Part shown: positions 18,545-30,929 of the stretch, piece after piece
Layout: every line of letters begins with the position of its first letter
Numbering within the stretch: position 1 is the stretch's first letter
Assembly (NCBI GenBank): GCA_002841595.1
Contig: PHAD01000011.1
Span: 1-39,385 of the forward strand
Reading direction: 5' to 3'
DNA: 39,385 nucleotides
Origin: Firmicutes bacterium HGW-Firmicutes-12
Lineage (GTDB): Bacteria > Bacillota > Peptococcia > DRI-13 > PHAD01
Program-made: the position numbers and the translations under genes
Notes under the pieces: generated by a model
Database searches by the model: none
Seen by the model: the letters and a program-made list of their open reading frames with translations, nothing else
Told to the model about the DNA's origin: nothing

Positions 18545-20554
18545 TTACATAAAGAGTGGAGCAAACACCAAGGCTACAATCGTCATCAATTTGATTAAGA
18601 TGTTTATTGACGGACCTGATGTATCCTTGAAGGGGTCACCCACGGTATCCCCGTTAACTGCAGCAGCATGGGCTACAGAGCCTTTACCACCATAATTGCC
18701 GGCTTCAATATATTTTTTGGCATTATCCCAGGCGCCACCGGCATTAGCCATCATAACTGCCAAGAGGAAGCCTGAAGCTGTAGCACCGGCTAGCATTCCA
18801 CCCAATGCTTCTTTACCTAATCCCGGTAATAAGCCCACAATAATCGGGGCTGCAATAGCTAGTACACCAGGTAATATCATCTCTCTTATAGCAGCAGCCG
18901 TACTGATACTAACACAAGTATTATAATCAGGTTTGGCTTTACCTTCCATCAGACCAGGAATGGTTTTAAACTGCCGTCTCACTTCTTCAATCATTTCAAA
19001 AGCTGCTCTTCCTACTGCCTTCATAGTCATAGATGAGAAAAGATACGGTAGCATTGCCCCTATGAAAAGACCTGCTACAACAGAAGGATTCAAAAGGTCT
19101 ATTTGCTTAATCCCTGCTACTGCTGTATACGCCGAAAATAAAGCTAAAGCTGTTAAAGCTGCAGAACCAATCGCAAATCCTTTACCAATAGCAGCTGTCG
19201 TATTACCTACAGAATCAAGGGCATCAGTGATCTTTCTAATCTTAGGATCTAATCCTGCCATTTCTGCAATCCCGCCCGCATTATCAGCTACGGGACCATA
19301 AGCGTCAACCGCAACTACCATACCAGTTGTAGAAAGCATACCCACTGCAGCAAGAGCTATACCATAAAGACCTGCAAATTTATACGATACTAGAATAGCC
19401 ACTACAATGACAATGATAGGAAGGGCTGTACTTAACATACCAGTTGAAAAACCTTCAATAATGTTGGTTGCCGCACCAGTTTGTGAAGCCTTAGCTATTT
19501 CTTTGACAGGTTTATAATCAGCGGAAGTATAATACTCAGTTATCTTTCCTATAATTACTCCGGACAACAATCCTGCTAATGTGGCGATAAATACTCCTAT
19601 TCCAGTGACCACACCACTTGTAGGCAACAAGTTGGTAGCAAGAAAATATGTAGCGATAACGGAAAGAATTGCAGCAACATAAGTTCCCATACTTAACGCT
19701 TTTGAAGCATTAGCACCTTCATTCGTCCGTACAAAGAAAGTTCCTATAATGGAAGCCACTATTCCAGCTGCGGCAATTAAGATAGGTAGAATAATTCCGT
19801 TTCTTCCTAAACCGAACGCAACTGCCAGTGCCATACCCGCAATAATAGAGCCAACATAGGATTCAAACAGGTCAGCGCCCATTCCAGCTACATCACCTAC
19901 ATTATCACCAACGTTATCAGCAATAACGGCTGGGTTGCGCGGATCATCTTCGGGGATTCCGGCTTCAACTTTTCCTACTAAGTCAGCCCCAACGTCCGCC
20001 GCCTTGGTGAAAATACCGCCACCCACGCGACCGAACAGAGCGATTGAACTAGCACCTAAAGCAAACCCATTTATAATAGTAGGGTCATCAAAAAGGAAAG
20101 TTACAATTCCTAGACCCACCAAGCCAAGACCAACTACAGACATACCCATAACTGCGCCACCGGAAAAGGCTACACCTAAAGCTTTGTTGGCACTTTCATG
20201 AGCGGCATTGGCCGTTCTTACATTAGCTTTGGTAGCTACGTGCATTCCTATAAAACCAGCGGCAACAGAACATATTGCCCCGATGATGAAAGCAATCGCC
20301 GTCTCAGGCTGCAAACTTTCAGCTCCTGGAGTCATTATCCCCACCGCTACAATAAATGTAGCCACTACTGCAACGAATACTACTAATGTCTTATACTCTC
20401 TAAATAAGAACGCCATCGCTCCTTCATGAATAGCGTGGGCAATTTCCTGCATGGCCTCATTGCCGGGACTTACTTTCATAATTTTATTTGCCAAATAAAG
20501 GGCAAACAAAAGAGCTAGCACCCCTGCTAAAGGTGCCCAAAACGTAAAATTCAT
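18545..20554 (-). CDS. hppA: Membrane-bound ion-translocating pyrophosphatase, K+-dependent type by motif
   Basis: 669 aa; [77 protein letters not shown]. Confidence 0.95.
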   Translation of the reverse strand: MNFTFWAPLAGVLALLFALYLANKIMKVSPGNEAMQEIAHAIHEGAMAFLFREYKTLVVFVAVVATFIVAVGIMTPGAESLQPETAIAFIIGAICSVAAGFIGMHVATKANVRTANAAHESANKALGVAFSGGAVMGMSVVGLGLVGLGIVTFLFDDPTIINGFALGASSIALFGRVGGGIFTKAADVGADLVGKVEAGIPEDDPRNPAVIADNVGDNVGDVAGMGADLFESYVGSIIAGMALAVAFGLGRNGIILPILIAAAGIVASIIGTFFVRTNEGANASKALSMGTYVAAILSVIATYFLATNLLPTSGVVTGIGVFIATLAGLLSGVIIGKITEYYTSADYKPVKEIAKASQTGAATNIIEGFSTGMLSTALPIIVIVVAILVSYKFAGLYGIALAAVGMLSTTGMVVAVDAYGPVADNAGGIAEMAGLDPKIRKITDALDSVGNTTAAIGKGFAIGSAALTALALFSAYTAVAGIKQIDLLNPSVVAGLFIGAMLPYLFSSMTMKAVGRAAFEMIEEVRRQFKTIPGLMEGKAKPDYNTCVSISTAAAIREMILPGVLAIAAPIIVGLLPGLGKEALGGMLAGATASGFLLAVMMANAGGAWDNAKKYIEAGNYGGKGSVAHAAAVNGDTVGDPFKDTSGPSINILIKLMTIVALVFAPLFM

Positions 20555-20583
20555 CTCTTTTCTTCCTCCTTAGGTACAACTCT

Positions 20584-20814
20584 TTAATTGAGAACAGGCA
20601 AGGATAATAACAGTGTAAGTATCATAAAGGAAATAGCAAAAATTGTCGAAAGCTTGCTTAAGAAATCATCCAGCCCTTTTTTCTTGCCAAAAACACTTTC
20701 TGCACCGCCGGCAATGGCACCAGATAGACCGGCACTTTTTCCTGACTGGAGAAGAACTGTAGCAATAAGACCAATTGATGCTATTATCTGTAAAACAAAA
20801 ACAACCGTTTTCAA
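20584..20814 (-). CDS. secG: Protein translocase subunit SecG
   Basis: 76 aa, LLQSGKSAGLSGAIAGGAESVFGKKKGLDDFLSKLS; located 3' of eno. Confidence 0.92.
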   Translation of the reverse strand: MKTVVFVLQIIASIGLIATVLLQSGKSAGLSGAIAGGAESVFGKKKGLDDFLSKLSTIFAISFMILTLLLSLPVLN

Positions 20815-20901
20815 GGCGTATCACACCCCCTTCTAATTACCATGGCTATTTTAACACATCATCATAGGGTATACAACTTTTTCTTCAAAAGGATTGTTAA
20901 G

Positions 20902-22212
<1,311 letters not shown>

Positions 22213-22215
22213 TTA

Positions 22216-23757
22216 TTATCTAATAATTAAGCTTTCTCCAGTCATATCTTTAGGCTTTGGTAACCTCAATAGCTCCATAATAGTTGGGGCGATGTCTTGA
22301 AGACTCCCCTCACGCAGGGTGATTTTTTCAAGCCCCTTACCAACTAGAATTAACGGAACTACATTAGAAGTATGTGCTGTAACTATCTGCTGAGTTCTTG
22401 GCTCGAGCATACTCTCAGCATTACCATGGTCAGCTGTAATAATGAGTACCCCACCCTTTTCAAAGACCGGCTCAACTAATCTGCTTAAACTTAAGTCCAC
22501 CGTTTCTATTGCTGTTATAGCAGCATCAAACTGACCGGTATGTCCCACCATATCAGCATTAGCATAATTCAAAATAATTAATTCATGCTTATTCCCTTTA
22601 ATTATTTCTAAAGTCTTATCTGTAACCTCTACCGCGCTCATTTCGGGATGTAGATTATATGTAGCAACTTTGGGCGAAGAAACTAATACTCTATCTTCAC
22701 CGATATATGGATTCTCCAATCCTCCATTAAAAAAGAAAGTTACATGAGCATACTTTTCTGTCTCGGCTATCCTCATTTGCTTCAAGCCAGCGGCACTGAC
22801 AACCTCCCCCAAAGTGTTTTTTAGATTTTGAGGGGGAAAGGCTACCCGAACATTCAAGGTAATATCATATTGAGTAAAACAGACGTAATGGAGTTCGAGA
22901 TAACCTGTTGGTCTTTCGAAATATGGAAAATCTCGGTCCGTAAAAGCATGGGAAATCTGCCTGGCCCGATCGGCTCGAAAATTGAACATAACCATAACAT
23001 CTCCAGAGCGCACTTTGCCTATCGGCAACCCTTCTTTTGATATAATTACGGTGGGTTCGACAAATTCATCTGTTTGTTTCATATCATAAGCCCGCTCCAC
23101 CGCTTCAAGAGCCATACTAGCCTTATTTCCTTCTCCTTTGACCATAGCAATATAGGCTTTTTCTACCCTATCCCAACGATTATCCCTGTCCATCGTATAG
23201 TATCGCCCTGATACTGTGGCAATTTTTCCTATACCTAAAGTCTTTAGTTTATCTTCCAAAGCGAGAATATACTGCTTTGCATTAGCCGGAGGTACATCAC
23301 GTCCATCCAAAAGCACATGGATGTACACCTCCTGTAGACCCCTTGCAACAGCCATATCCAGCAATGCATACAGATGTTCGATATGACTGTGGACTCCCCC
23401 GTCAGAGAGAAGCCCCATCAAATGTAAAGCTTTATTATTATGCACAGCATTATCTATTGCTTCAAGCAATACGTTATTTTTCTGAAATTCTTTTTCTCTA
23501 ATCGCCCTATTGATACGAGTTAGTTCCTGGTAAACAACCCTTCCCGCCCCAATATTAAGATGTCCTACCTCGGAATTGCCCATTTGTCCGTCAGGTAATC
23601 CAACATATTCTCCAGAAGCTTGTAGTGTGGTATTAGGAAATCGAGAAACTAATCGGTCATAGCAAGGTTTTTTTGCACTAGCTATAGCGTTCCCATCTTT
23701 ATGGGTGGAAACACCCCAGCCATCAAGTATAACCAACATCACAGGTCTATATGACAA
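22216..23757 (-). CDS. gpmI: 2,3-bisphosphoglycerate-independent phosphoglycerate mutase
   Basis: VMLVILDGWG, MGNSEVGHLNIGAGR, HVLLDGRDVPP, ITADHGNAE; likely TTG start at 23757 behind GGGGGA. Confidence 0.96.
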   Translation of the reverse strand: MSYRPVMLVILDGWGVSTHKDGNAIASAKKPCYDRLVSRFPNTTLQASGEYVGLPDGQMGNSEVGHLNIGAGRVVYQELTRINRAIREKEFQKNNVLLEAIDNAVHNNKALHLMGLLSDGGVHSHIEHLYALLDMAVARGLQEVYIHVLLDGRDVPPANAKQYILALEDKLKTLGIGKIATVSGRYYTMDRDNRWDRVEKAYIAMVKGEGNKASMALEAVERAYDMKQTDEFVEPTVIISKEGLPIGKVRSGDVMVMFNFRADRARQISHAFTDRDFPYFERPTGYLELHYVCFTQYDITLNVRVAFPPQNLKNTLGEVVSAAGLKQMRIAETEKYAHVTFFFNGGLENPYIGEDRVLVSSPKVATYNLHPEMSAVEVTDKTLEIIKGNKHELIILNYANADMVGHTGQFDAAITAIETVDLSLSRLVEPVFEKGGVLIITADHGNAESMLEPRTQQIVTAHTSNVVPLILVGKGLEKITLREGSLQDIAPTIMELLRLPKPKDMTGESLIIR

Positions 23758-23818
23758 TCCAGTTCCCCCTTGCTTCAACCATAATATAGTACTTAGCTAC
23801 ATAATCTTAACAGGTAAT

Positions 23819-24580
23819 TCAAATAATGCCAGCACTTTTAATTATCTCAGAAAGAGAATCTACTTCAAGACTTGCACCACCAACCAGAGCACCATCAATG
23901 TTCTCTTTTGAGAAGTATTCACGTGCATTGGTTGGCTTTACACTACCGCCATATTGAATTCTAACGCTCTCTCCCGCTTTCTGCCCATACTTTTCATGAA
24001 TGATTCTTCTTATAAAAGCAATTGTCTCCTCGGCATCTTGAGAGGTAGCGTTAACTCCTGTTCCTATTGCCCATACAGGTTCGTAGGCAACAACCATAGT
24101 TGTAATGTCCCTTGCTTCAATATCTGTCAATGATCCTAGCAATTGTTCTTTGCATACGTCTTCTGTTCTACCATTTTGTCTTTCCTCAAGAGTCTCTCCA
24201 ATACAAAGAATTGGTACTAGGCCATGGGCTAAGGCTGCCTTAACCTTTTTATTTATGAATTCGTTAGTTTCTTTAAAAATATGCCTTCGCTCAGAATGCC
24301 CTAGTAATACATAACTACATCCTGCATCCAGGAGCATATTTGGGGATATTTCACCAGTAAACGCTCCCTTTGTTTCAAAGTGCATATTCTGTGCCCCCAT
24401 CTTAATTCCTGTACCTCGCAAGGCATTTCCGACTACTGCAAGAGCAGTAAAGGTTGGAAAGATAACTACTTCTACTTTTCGATAAAGATCCGCATCTGCC
24501 GGAAATTCTGCAGCAAAGCTCTCTGCTTCACGAATAGTCTTGTGCATTTTCCAGTTCGCTCCAATTATGGGAAGGCGCAT
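23819..24580 (-). CDS. tpiA: Triosephosphate isomerase
   Basis: IGANWKMHKT, YVLLGHSERR, AYEPVWAIGTG, IQYGGSVKPTNA, GALVGGASL; ATG at 24580 behind AGGAGG, overlapping pgk. Confidence 0.97.
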   Translation of the reverse strand: MRLPIIGANWKMHKTIREAESFAAEFPADADLYRKVEVVIFPTFTALAVVGNALRGTGIKMGAQNMHFETKGAFTGEISPNMLLDAGCSYVLLGHSERRHIFKETNEFINKKVKAALAHGLVPILCIGETLEERQNGRTEDVCKEQLLGSLTDIEARDITTMVVAYEPVWAIGTGVNATSQDAEETIAFIRRIIHEKYGQKAGESVRIQYGGSVKPTNAREYFSKENIDGALVGGASLEVDSLSEIIKSAGII

Positions 24581-25775
24581 TTCCAGTATCCTCCTCTCGC
24601 TCCTGTAGGGCTTCCAAGCCTGGTAATATCCGTCCTTCCAGGAATTCAAGCGTGGCCCCGCCCCCTGTTGAAATATGATATATTTTGTCTGCTAACCCGG
24701 CTTTTTCTACTGCTGCAACCACATCTCCACCACCAATAACCGTCCTGGCTGCAGAGTTAGCTACTGCATCCGCTATCTTGTTAGTTCCTTGTGAAAATTG
24801 TTCAATTTCATATACACCTAAGGGTCCATTCCAAAGAATAGTCGCTGCATTATTAATCATTTCAATATAGGCTTTAATAGTCTTTGGTCCTATATCTAAA
24901 GCCAACCAACCGGTAGGAATATCCTCTATGGCTGTTACCCTTATTTCAACATCCGCTTTTAACTCCTGTGCTATTACAACATCTAGAGGTAAGAGCACTT
25001 TAACGTTTTTCTTTTCAGCCTGTAGTAATATACTGCGTGCCTCTTCTATAACCTCATCTTCAATCAAAGATTCCCCCATATCGATTCCTGAGGCTTTTAG
25101 CAAAGTGTTAGCCATTCCTCCGCCTACCAAAAGTGTATCAACTTTGTCCAATAAACTCTTCATTACAGGGATCTTATCACTCACCTTCGCTCCGCCCAAA
25201 ATTGCTAAAAAAGGAGCCTTAGGTTTATTAAGAACTTCTGTTAATATTGAAATCTCTTTCTCCATTAGTAAACCTGCTACAGCAGGCAGAAAATGGGCCA
25301 CTCCTTCCGTGGAAGCATGAGCACGATGGGCAGCCCCAAAAGCATCGTTAACATATATATCTGCCAGTTTAGCTAAGCTGCTGCTCATTTCTGGATCATT
25401 TTTTTCTTCACCTGCATAAAAGCGCGTGTTTTCAAGTAAGACAACCTGCCCGGGTTTCATTTCTGCCGTTATCTTTTTAGATTCCTCTCCACCACAGTCA
25501 GCGGCAAACAAAACCTCTTGTCCCAGTATAATGCTTAAATACTGGGCTACCGGCTTTACACTATATTCTGGTACAAATTTCCCCTTGGGTCTTCCTAAAT
25601 GGGTCGCAAGAATAACCTTTGCCCCTTTATCTATCAAATACCTAATAGTAGGTAATGTTTTAATTATACGTGTTTCGTCGGTGATGACACTTTTCTCCAT
25701 TGGGACATTAAAATCTACACGAATCAACACTCTTTTTCCGGCGGTCTCTATGTCCCTAATGGTCTTTTTGTTCAC
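24528..25775 (-). CDS. pgk: Phosphoglycerate kinase with short C-terminal extension
   Basis: KRVLIRVDFNVP, ATHLGRPKG, LGGAKVSDKI, NGPLGVYE, STGGGATLEFLEG. Confidence 0.97.
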   Translation of the reverse strand: MNKKTIRDIETAGKRVLIRVDFNVPMEKSVITDETRIIKTLPTIRYLIDKGAKVILATHLGRPKGKFVPEYSVKPVAQYLSIILGQEVLFAADCGGEESKKITAEMKPGQVVLLENTRFYAGEEKNDPEMSSSLAKLADIYVNDAFGAAHRAHASTEGVAHFLPAVAGLLMEKEISILTEVLNKPKAPFLAILGGAKVSDKIPVMKSLLDKVDTLLVGGGMANTLLKASGIDMGESLIEDEVIEEARSILLQAEKKNVKVLLPLDVVIAQELKADVEIRVTAIEDIPTGWLALDIGPKTIKAYIEMINNAATILWNGPLGVYEIEQFSQGTNKIADAVANSAARTVIGGGDVVAAVEKAGLADKIYHISTGGGATLEFLEGRILPGLEALQEREEDTGNAPSHNWSELENAQDYS

Positions 25776-25819
25776 GCTAAAATGCCCCCTTTATTTAATT
25801 TATGGTTACTCAAATAATT

Positions 25820-26836
<1,017 letters not shown>

Positions 26837-26872
26837 TCATTAATACCTTATTATTTTAATTTATTAACCACA

Positions 26873-27901
26873 TTAAATCTCTAATAACTCCTGAATGCGT
26901 TCACCCGCTCCCTGATCAGTGAAAAGTATATCGACAAATCCATGCTTTAATACTGCAAGAATTGCCTCTGCTTTTCCACGACCTCCGGCTACCGCTACAA
27001 CTAAATCTAATTCTGCCAATTCTTCAAGGGTAGGTCCAACTGTTGGAGTCGTTTTTACTATGGAACCATCGGCCGCAAAAAAATAACCAAAAACTTCGCC
27101 AACCGCAGATTTATTGGTCCCTTCAAATAGTTTCGGCCAGTTCAAGTCACGTCGTTTCGCTGTTTCCATGGGGTTGCCTATTCCATGCACCAATAGATTA
27201 GCGTGTCTAGATAAAGTAATAACCTCCTGTACCCTGTTCTCTAACATCAATTTATCCAATGTTTCCTCGGAGATCCCATCAGGTACGTGCAATAAACGAT
27301 AAGACACACCTAACCTTTGAGCTATCCCAGCCGCTATTGTATTGGCTTGGATATCAACATCTTCTCCTAATCCTCCCCGGGCTGGAACTATGAGTACATT
27401 TTTCTTGCCAGCTGATTTCGGAAAACTATAAGCTACTTCTGCCATTGTTGTACCGCCTGTTACCGCAACAACCCAATCATCCTTTACTACATCTCGTATA
27501 AATCTTGCTCCCATTTTCCCAATTTCATGCAAAATGCTACGGTCATTATCCACATCCCCAGGCACAATATAAACCTTCTCTAAACCTAGCTTTTGTGTCA
27601 AATTTCTCTCTAAAGTAATTAATCCACGTAATTTATGTACTAGCTCTCCAAGCTGTAGCATTAATGACTCACATTCCAAGGTCAAGGAAACGCCAGCTGT
27701 ATTAGATACTAGTAGCTGCTGGTTCTTTAAGAAATCTAGTTCTCCGCGCACCACTCTTTCACCCAGTGAAAGCTGTTCTGCCAATAAACGCCTGCCAAGA
27801 GGTTGGCCATTTTTTATTGCACGAAGTATATTATACCGCCTTTCCAGCAAATCTATTATTTCTGGTGTGAACTTTGATAACAGGCGTACTGTCTCGTTCA
27901 C
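26873..27901 (-). CDS. cggR: Central glycolytic genes regulator, SorC-family sugar-phosphate sensor
   Basis: N-terminal HTH, SorC domain VAVTGGTTMAEVAYSFP, FTDQGAGERIQELL; immediately upstream of gap. GTG at 27901 behind GGGAGG preferred. Confidence 0.9.
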   Translation of the reverse strand: MNETVRLLSKFTPEIIDLLERRYNILRAIKNGQPLGRRLLAEQLSLGERVVRGELDFLKNQQLLVSNTAGVSLTLECESLMLQLGELVHKLRGLITLERNLTQKLGLEKVYIVPGDVDNDRSILHEIGKMGARFIRDVVKDDWVVAVTGGTTMAEVAYSFPKSAGKKNVLIVPARGGLGEDVDIQANTIAAGIAQRLGVSYRLLHVPDGISEETLDKLMLENRVQEVITLSRHANLLVHGIGNPMETAKRRDLNWPKLFEGTNKSAVGEVFGYFFAADGSIVKTTPTVGPTLEELAELDLVVAVAGGRGKAEAILAVLKHGFVDILFTDQGAGERIQELLEI

Positions 27902-27916
27902 AATCAGTCCTCCCTT

Positions 27917-27933
27917 GGCCATTTTATGTCCCA
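27917..27933 (-). promoter_or_regulatory. Candidate CggR operator half-site, just downstream of a TATAAT -10 (27949-27944)
   Basis: TGGGACATAAAATGGCC fits the recalled CGGGAC-N6-TGTC CggR box with one mismatch per half; placed between -10 and the cggR GTG start. Confidence 0.45.
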
Positions 27934-28065
27934 CTATGCATATATTATATCCACTTTTTGCTACCCTCTAACTATAAATTTAACAAATTGCGTTTGAACT
28001 TACAAGATCAATTACATATATTTAACAGATATATTTAGAGTGGATATTCTTAAAAATAGCTTTGA

Positions 28066-29439
28066 TTAAGAATATCTCTTACGAAATCCCGCATTGGGGA
28101 TGCCTATTTCCTCTCGGTATTTTGCTACTGTACGACGTGCAATACTAATACCACGCCCTTGTATTATATTACTTATCTTTTGGTCGCTATATGGCTTAGT
28201 TGGTTCTTCCTCTTTTATGATTTCCTGTAATAATCGTTTAATACTTTCAGAGGAGGCAGATTCCCCACTATCTGTCTGTAGTCCAGAGCTAAAAAAGAAC
28301 TTAAAATCATAAATACCTTGCGGAGTCTGAATGTATTTATTATCTGTAGCACGACTAACTGTCGATTCATGAACATTTATTTGTTCAGCTATCTGTTTTA
28401 ATGTTAAAGGCTTAAGATATTTAATACCATGCATAAAAAAGGGTCGTTGGGTCTTAACTAATGCATTGGTGACCTGGTATATAGTCATGCGCCTTTGTTC
28501 AATACTCCTAATTAACCAAAGGGCTTGGTGTAACTTACTCTCAACAAAATCACGGGTTGAGTCATCAGCATTATTACTCTTTTTTAAGATAGAGCTGTAA
28601 ACTTTATTAATAGTTAAAGTTGGTATATGGTTATCATTCAAATATATTACAAAGTCGTCTTCAATACGTTCAACCGTCACATCAGGTACAATATACCGGA
28701 TATCCCCGCAACCATATGAAGCTCCAGGCTTAGGGTTTAGAGTTTTTATCAAATCAGCCATTTCCTGAATGCGTGCCACTGGTACGTTTAATTTTTGTGC
28801 CGCCTGGTTAAGCTTCCCTGCGGCAATAAGCTCCAGATGATTTGTTACTAATTCATACAATACAGAATCTTCAAAACCTTTTTGTTTTAGCTGGATGATT
28901 AGACATTCACTTAAGCTAGAAGCTCCTACACCAGAAGGGTCAAATCCCTGTATTATTCTAATTGCTTTTTCTACTTGCTTAACAGAAACTTTTAAGTCTG
29001 CGGCAGCCTGTTCAGATGATACATAAATATATCCACAGGGATTCATATTGCCAATTAGATAGCTAGCTATGCGGTACTCTGTTTTGTTTAAAGCTAAATA
29101 GCCGAGTTGCGAATAAAGATGCTCATCTAAACTGATCCCTTTACTCATAAAGCCCTCGAAAGGTACCTCAGGTTTAATTTCTTTATACTGACGAGGTTCT
29201 GCTGAATCATAGTTTCCATTTAAATAATATTCCCAATCTATTTCTGTTTCCTTTTTATCATACTCATTGTTCTCTTTTTCTTCTTTTATTTCAATCAGAG
29301 GATTTTCTGTAACCATCTGATCGACGTAGTCAGACAATTCCATAAACGACAGCTGAAGAATCTTTATGGCCTGTCTCAGTTCGGGAGTCATTATAAGTTT
29401 TTGGCTCTGTTCGAGGCGCAGTCCATAATTAAGTTGCAT
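28066..29439 (-). CDS. rpoN: RNA polymerase sigma-54 factor
   Basis: MQLNYGLRLEQSQKLIMTPELRQAIKILQLS; RAMTIYQV...; LTLKQIAEQINVHESTVSRA; RPON box variant ISIARRTVAKYREEIGIP. Confidence 0.95.
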   Translation of the reverse strand: MQLNYGLRLEQSQKLIMTPELRQAIKILQLSFMELSDYVDQMVTENPLIEIKEEKENNEYDKKETEIDWEYYLNGNYDSAEPRQYKEIKPEVPFEGFMSKGISLDEHLYSQLGYLALNKTEYRIASYLIGNMNPCGYIYVSSEQAAADLKVSVKQVEKAIRIIQGFDPSGVGASSLSECLIIQLKQKGFEDSVLYELVTNHLELIAAGKLNQAAQKLNVPVARIQEMADLIKTLNPKPGASYGCGDIRYIVPDVTVERIEDDFVIYLNDNHIPTLTINKVYSSILKKSNNADDSTRDFVESKLHQALWLIRSIEQRRMTIYQVTNALVKTQRPFFMHGIKYLKPLTLKQIAEQINVHESTVSRATDNKYIQTPQGIYDFKFFFSSGLQTDSGESASSESIKRLLQEIIKEEEPTKPYSDQKISNIIQGRGISIARRTVAKYREEIGIPNAGFRKRYS

Positions 29440-29627
29440 TTTATAAACCCCTTCCAAGATACCTTTCAATCATCATACCATTAATGTTAATTTTTCGTTG
29501 TTTTTTATTAAATTCCTGCTATTTTTTGCTGGATATTTTATCTGGACGTCCCTATTTAATTTATATACACAAATTAATAAAAAATTCTAACAATATTTGA
29601 AAAAAATAATAATAGAAATATTATAAA

Positions 29628-29668
29628 AAAACAACGTATAGCTCATCCGCTACACGCCGCTTTTTGAG
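29628..29668 (-). terminator. Terminator of the ferredoxin gene
   Basis: Minus strand AAAAAGCGGCGTGTAGC-ggatga-GCTATACGTTGTTTTTTT. Confidence 0.85.
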
Positions 29669-29687
29669 TGTTCATAATTTGGGTAAT

Positions 29688-29858
29688 TTACGCAGGACTA
29701 ATTGCATCTACAGGACAGGCATCAACACAAGCACCGCAGTCAGTGCAAGTATCAGCATCAATAATGTATTTGTCGCCGCCTTCACTAATCGCTTCTACTG
29801 GACATTGAGCAGCACAAGCACCACAAGAAATGCATTCCTCATTAATTATATGAGCCAT
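29688..29858 (-). CDS. 2[4Fe-4S] ferredoxin, 56 aa
   Basis: MAHIINEECISCGACAAQCPVEAISEGGDKYIIDADTCTDCGACVDACPVDAISPA*; two CxxCxxCxxxCP clusters; not in the ORF track because of length. Confidence 0.95.
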   Translation of the reverse strand: MAHIINEECISCGACAAQCPVEAISEGGDKYIIDADTCTDCGACVDACPVDAISPA

Positions 29859-29940
29859 ATTTTCACCTCCAACTCCTCTTTGAAAAACTCCAACCTCATA
29901 AAATTATACTAAATTAATTCAAATAATACAGCAAGATTTT

Positions 29941-30912
29941 TTATTTAATTCTTATTATATTAGAGGTACGTAACCGAAGCTTTAAATCTTCACTTATTTC
30001 TTCAATTCTACGCATTCGATGATTCACTCCTGATTTACCAATAGGTGGTTCCATCAACTCACCTAGCTCTTTTAAGCTGACTTCTGGGTTTTCCAATCGC
30101 AAACGTGCTATATCCTGCAGACGCACAGGAAGTTTATCTAGTCCTAAGGTATCATCGATCAATCTTATATTTTCAACCTGTTTCAATGATGCATTTACGG
30201 TTTTATTGAGATTAGCCGTCTCGCAATTTACTAGGCGATTAACTTGATTGCGCATTCCCTTGACTATTCTAATATTCTCGAAACTTAGAAGCGCCTGGTG
30301 TGCTCCAATAATATTCAAGAAGGCCACAATTTGATCGCTTTCTTTTAGATAAACAAAATGCATTTTCTTTCTGCTGCCCACTTTGGCCTGTATTTCTGAG
30401 AATTTATTCATAACTCCAGCTAAAGAACGAGAGTATTCTAAGCTATTGGTTATTATCTCTAAATGGTAGTTACCTTCGGGTCTATTCACGGAACCAGCGC
30501 CCAAGAAGGCCCCACGCAAATAACTGCGACGACAGCATTGGGTTTTATACATTGACTTTTTTATTGAATGAGATATAGTACCGTCCTCATTTAATATACC
30601 TAAGATTTTAAGATACGAACTCATCTCCGAACGGTGAACAAAGTTAATACTATAAATATTGGTTTTTTTCAAACGCTTTCTTTTCTGCACTTTTATTTCC
30701 ACATTAAAATCAAATATTTGTTTAGCAAGGCGGAATATCTTCCTTGCTACACCGGCATTCTCAGTTTTAACACAGAGACCTATTTTTTGCTCAGGATTGA
30801 TCGTAATTGTACCATCCATCCTTACTAAAGCAGCCAACTCTGCCAGCTGACAGCAGGGCCTTGTCGGGATGATACGAGCTAATTCGTCTTTGGTCTGCGT
30901 GGAAAAAGACAT
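29941..30912 (-). CDS. whiA: DNA-binding protein WhiA
   Basis: SFSTQTKDELARI, RGAFLGAGSVNRPEGNYHLEI, C-terminal LKELGELMEPPIGKSGVNHRMRRI. Confidence 0.95.
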   Translation of the reverse strand: MSFSTQTKDELARIIPTRPCCQLAELAALVRMDGTITINPEQKIGLCVKTENAGVARKIFRLAKQIFDFNVEIKVQKRKRLKKTNIYSINFVHRSEMSSYLKILGILNEDGTISHSIKKSMYKTQCCRRSYLRGAFLGAGSVNRPEGNYHLEIITNSLEYSRSLAGVMNKFSEIQAKVGSRKKMHFVYLKESDQIVAFLNIIGAHQALLSFENIRIVKGMRNQVNRLVNCETANLNKTVNASLKQVENIRLIDDTLGLDKLPVRLQDIARLRLENPEVSLKELGELMEPPIGKSGVNHRMRRIEEISEDLKLRLRTSNIIRIK

Positions 30913-30929
30913 TTTTTAATCACCTCGTA

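Noticed and set aside
20815-20901. Short eno-secG spacer checked for a tRNA or small RNA
   Set aside because: No cloverleaf, CCA or stable hairpin apparent.
28036-28078. Inverted repeat GATATTCTTAA...TTAAGAATATC at the end of rpoN as a CggR operator
   Set aside because: It overlaps the rpoN stop, has no GGGAC-N6-TGTC pattern and no U-tract; most likely a 3' hairpin of uncertain function.
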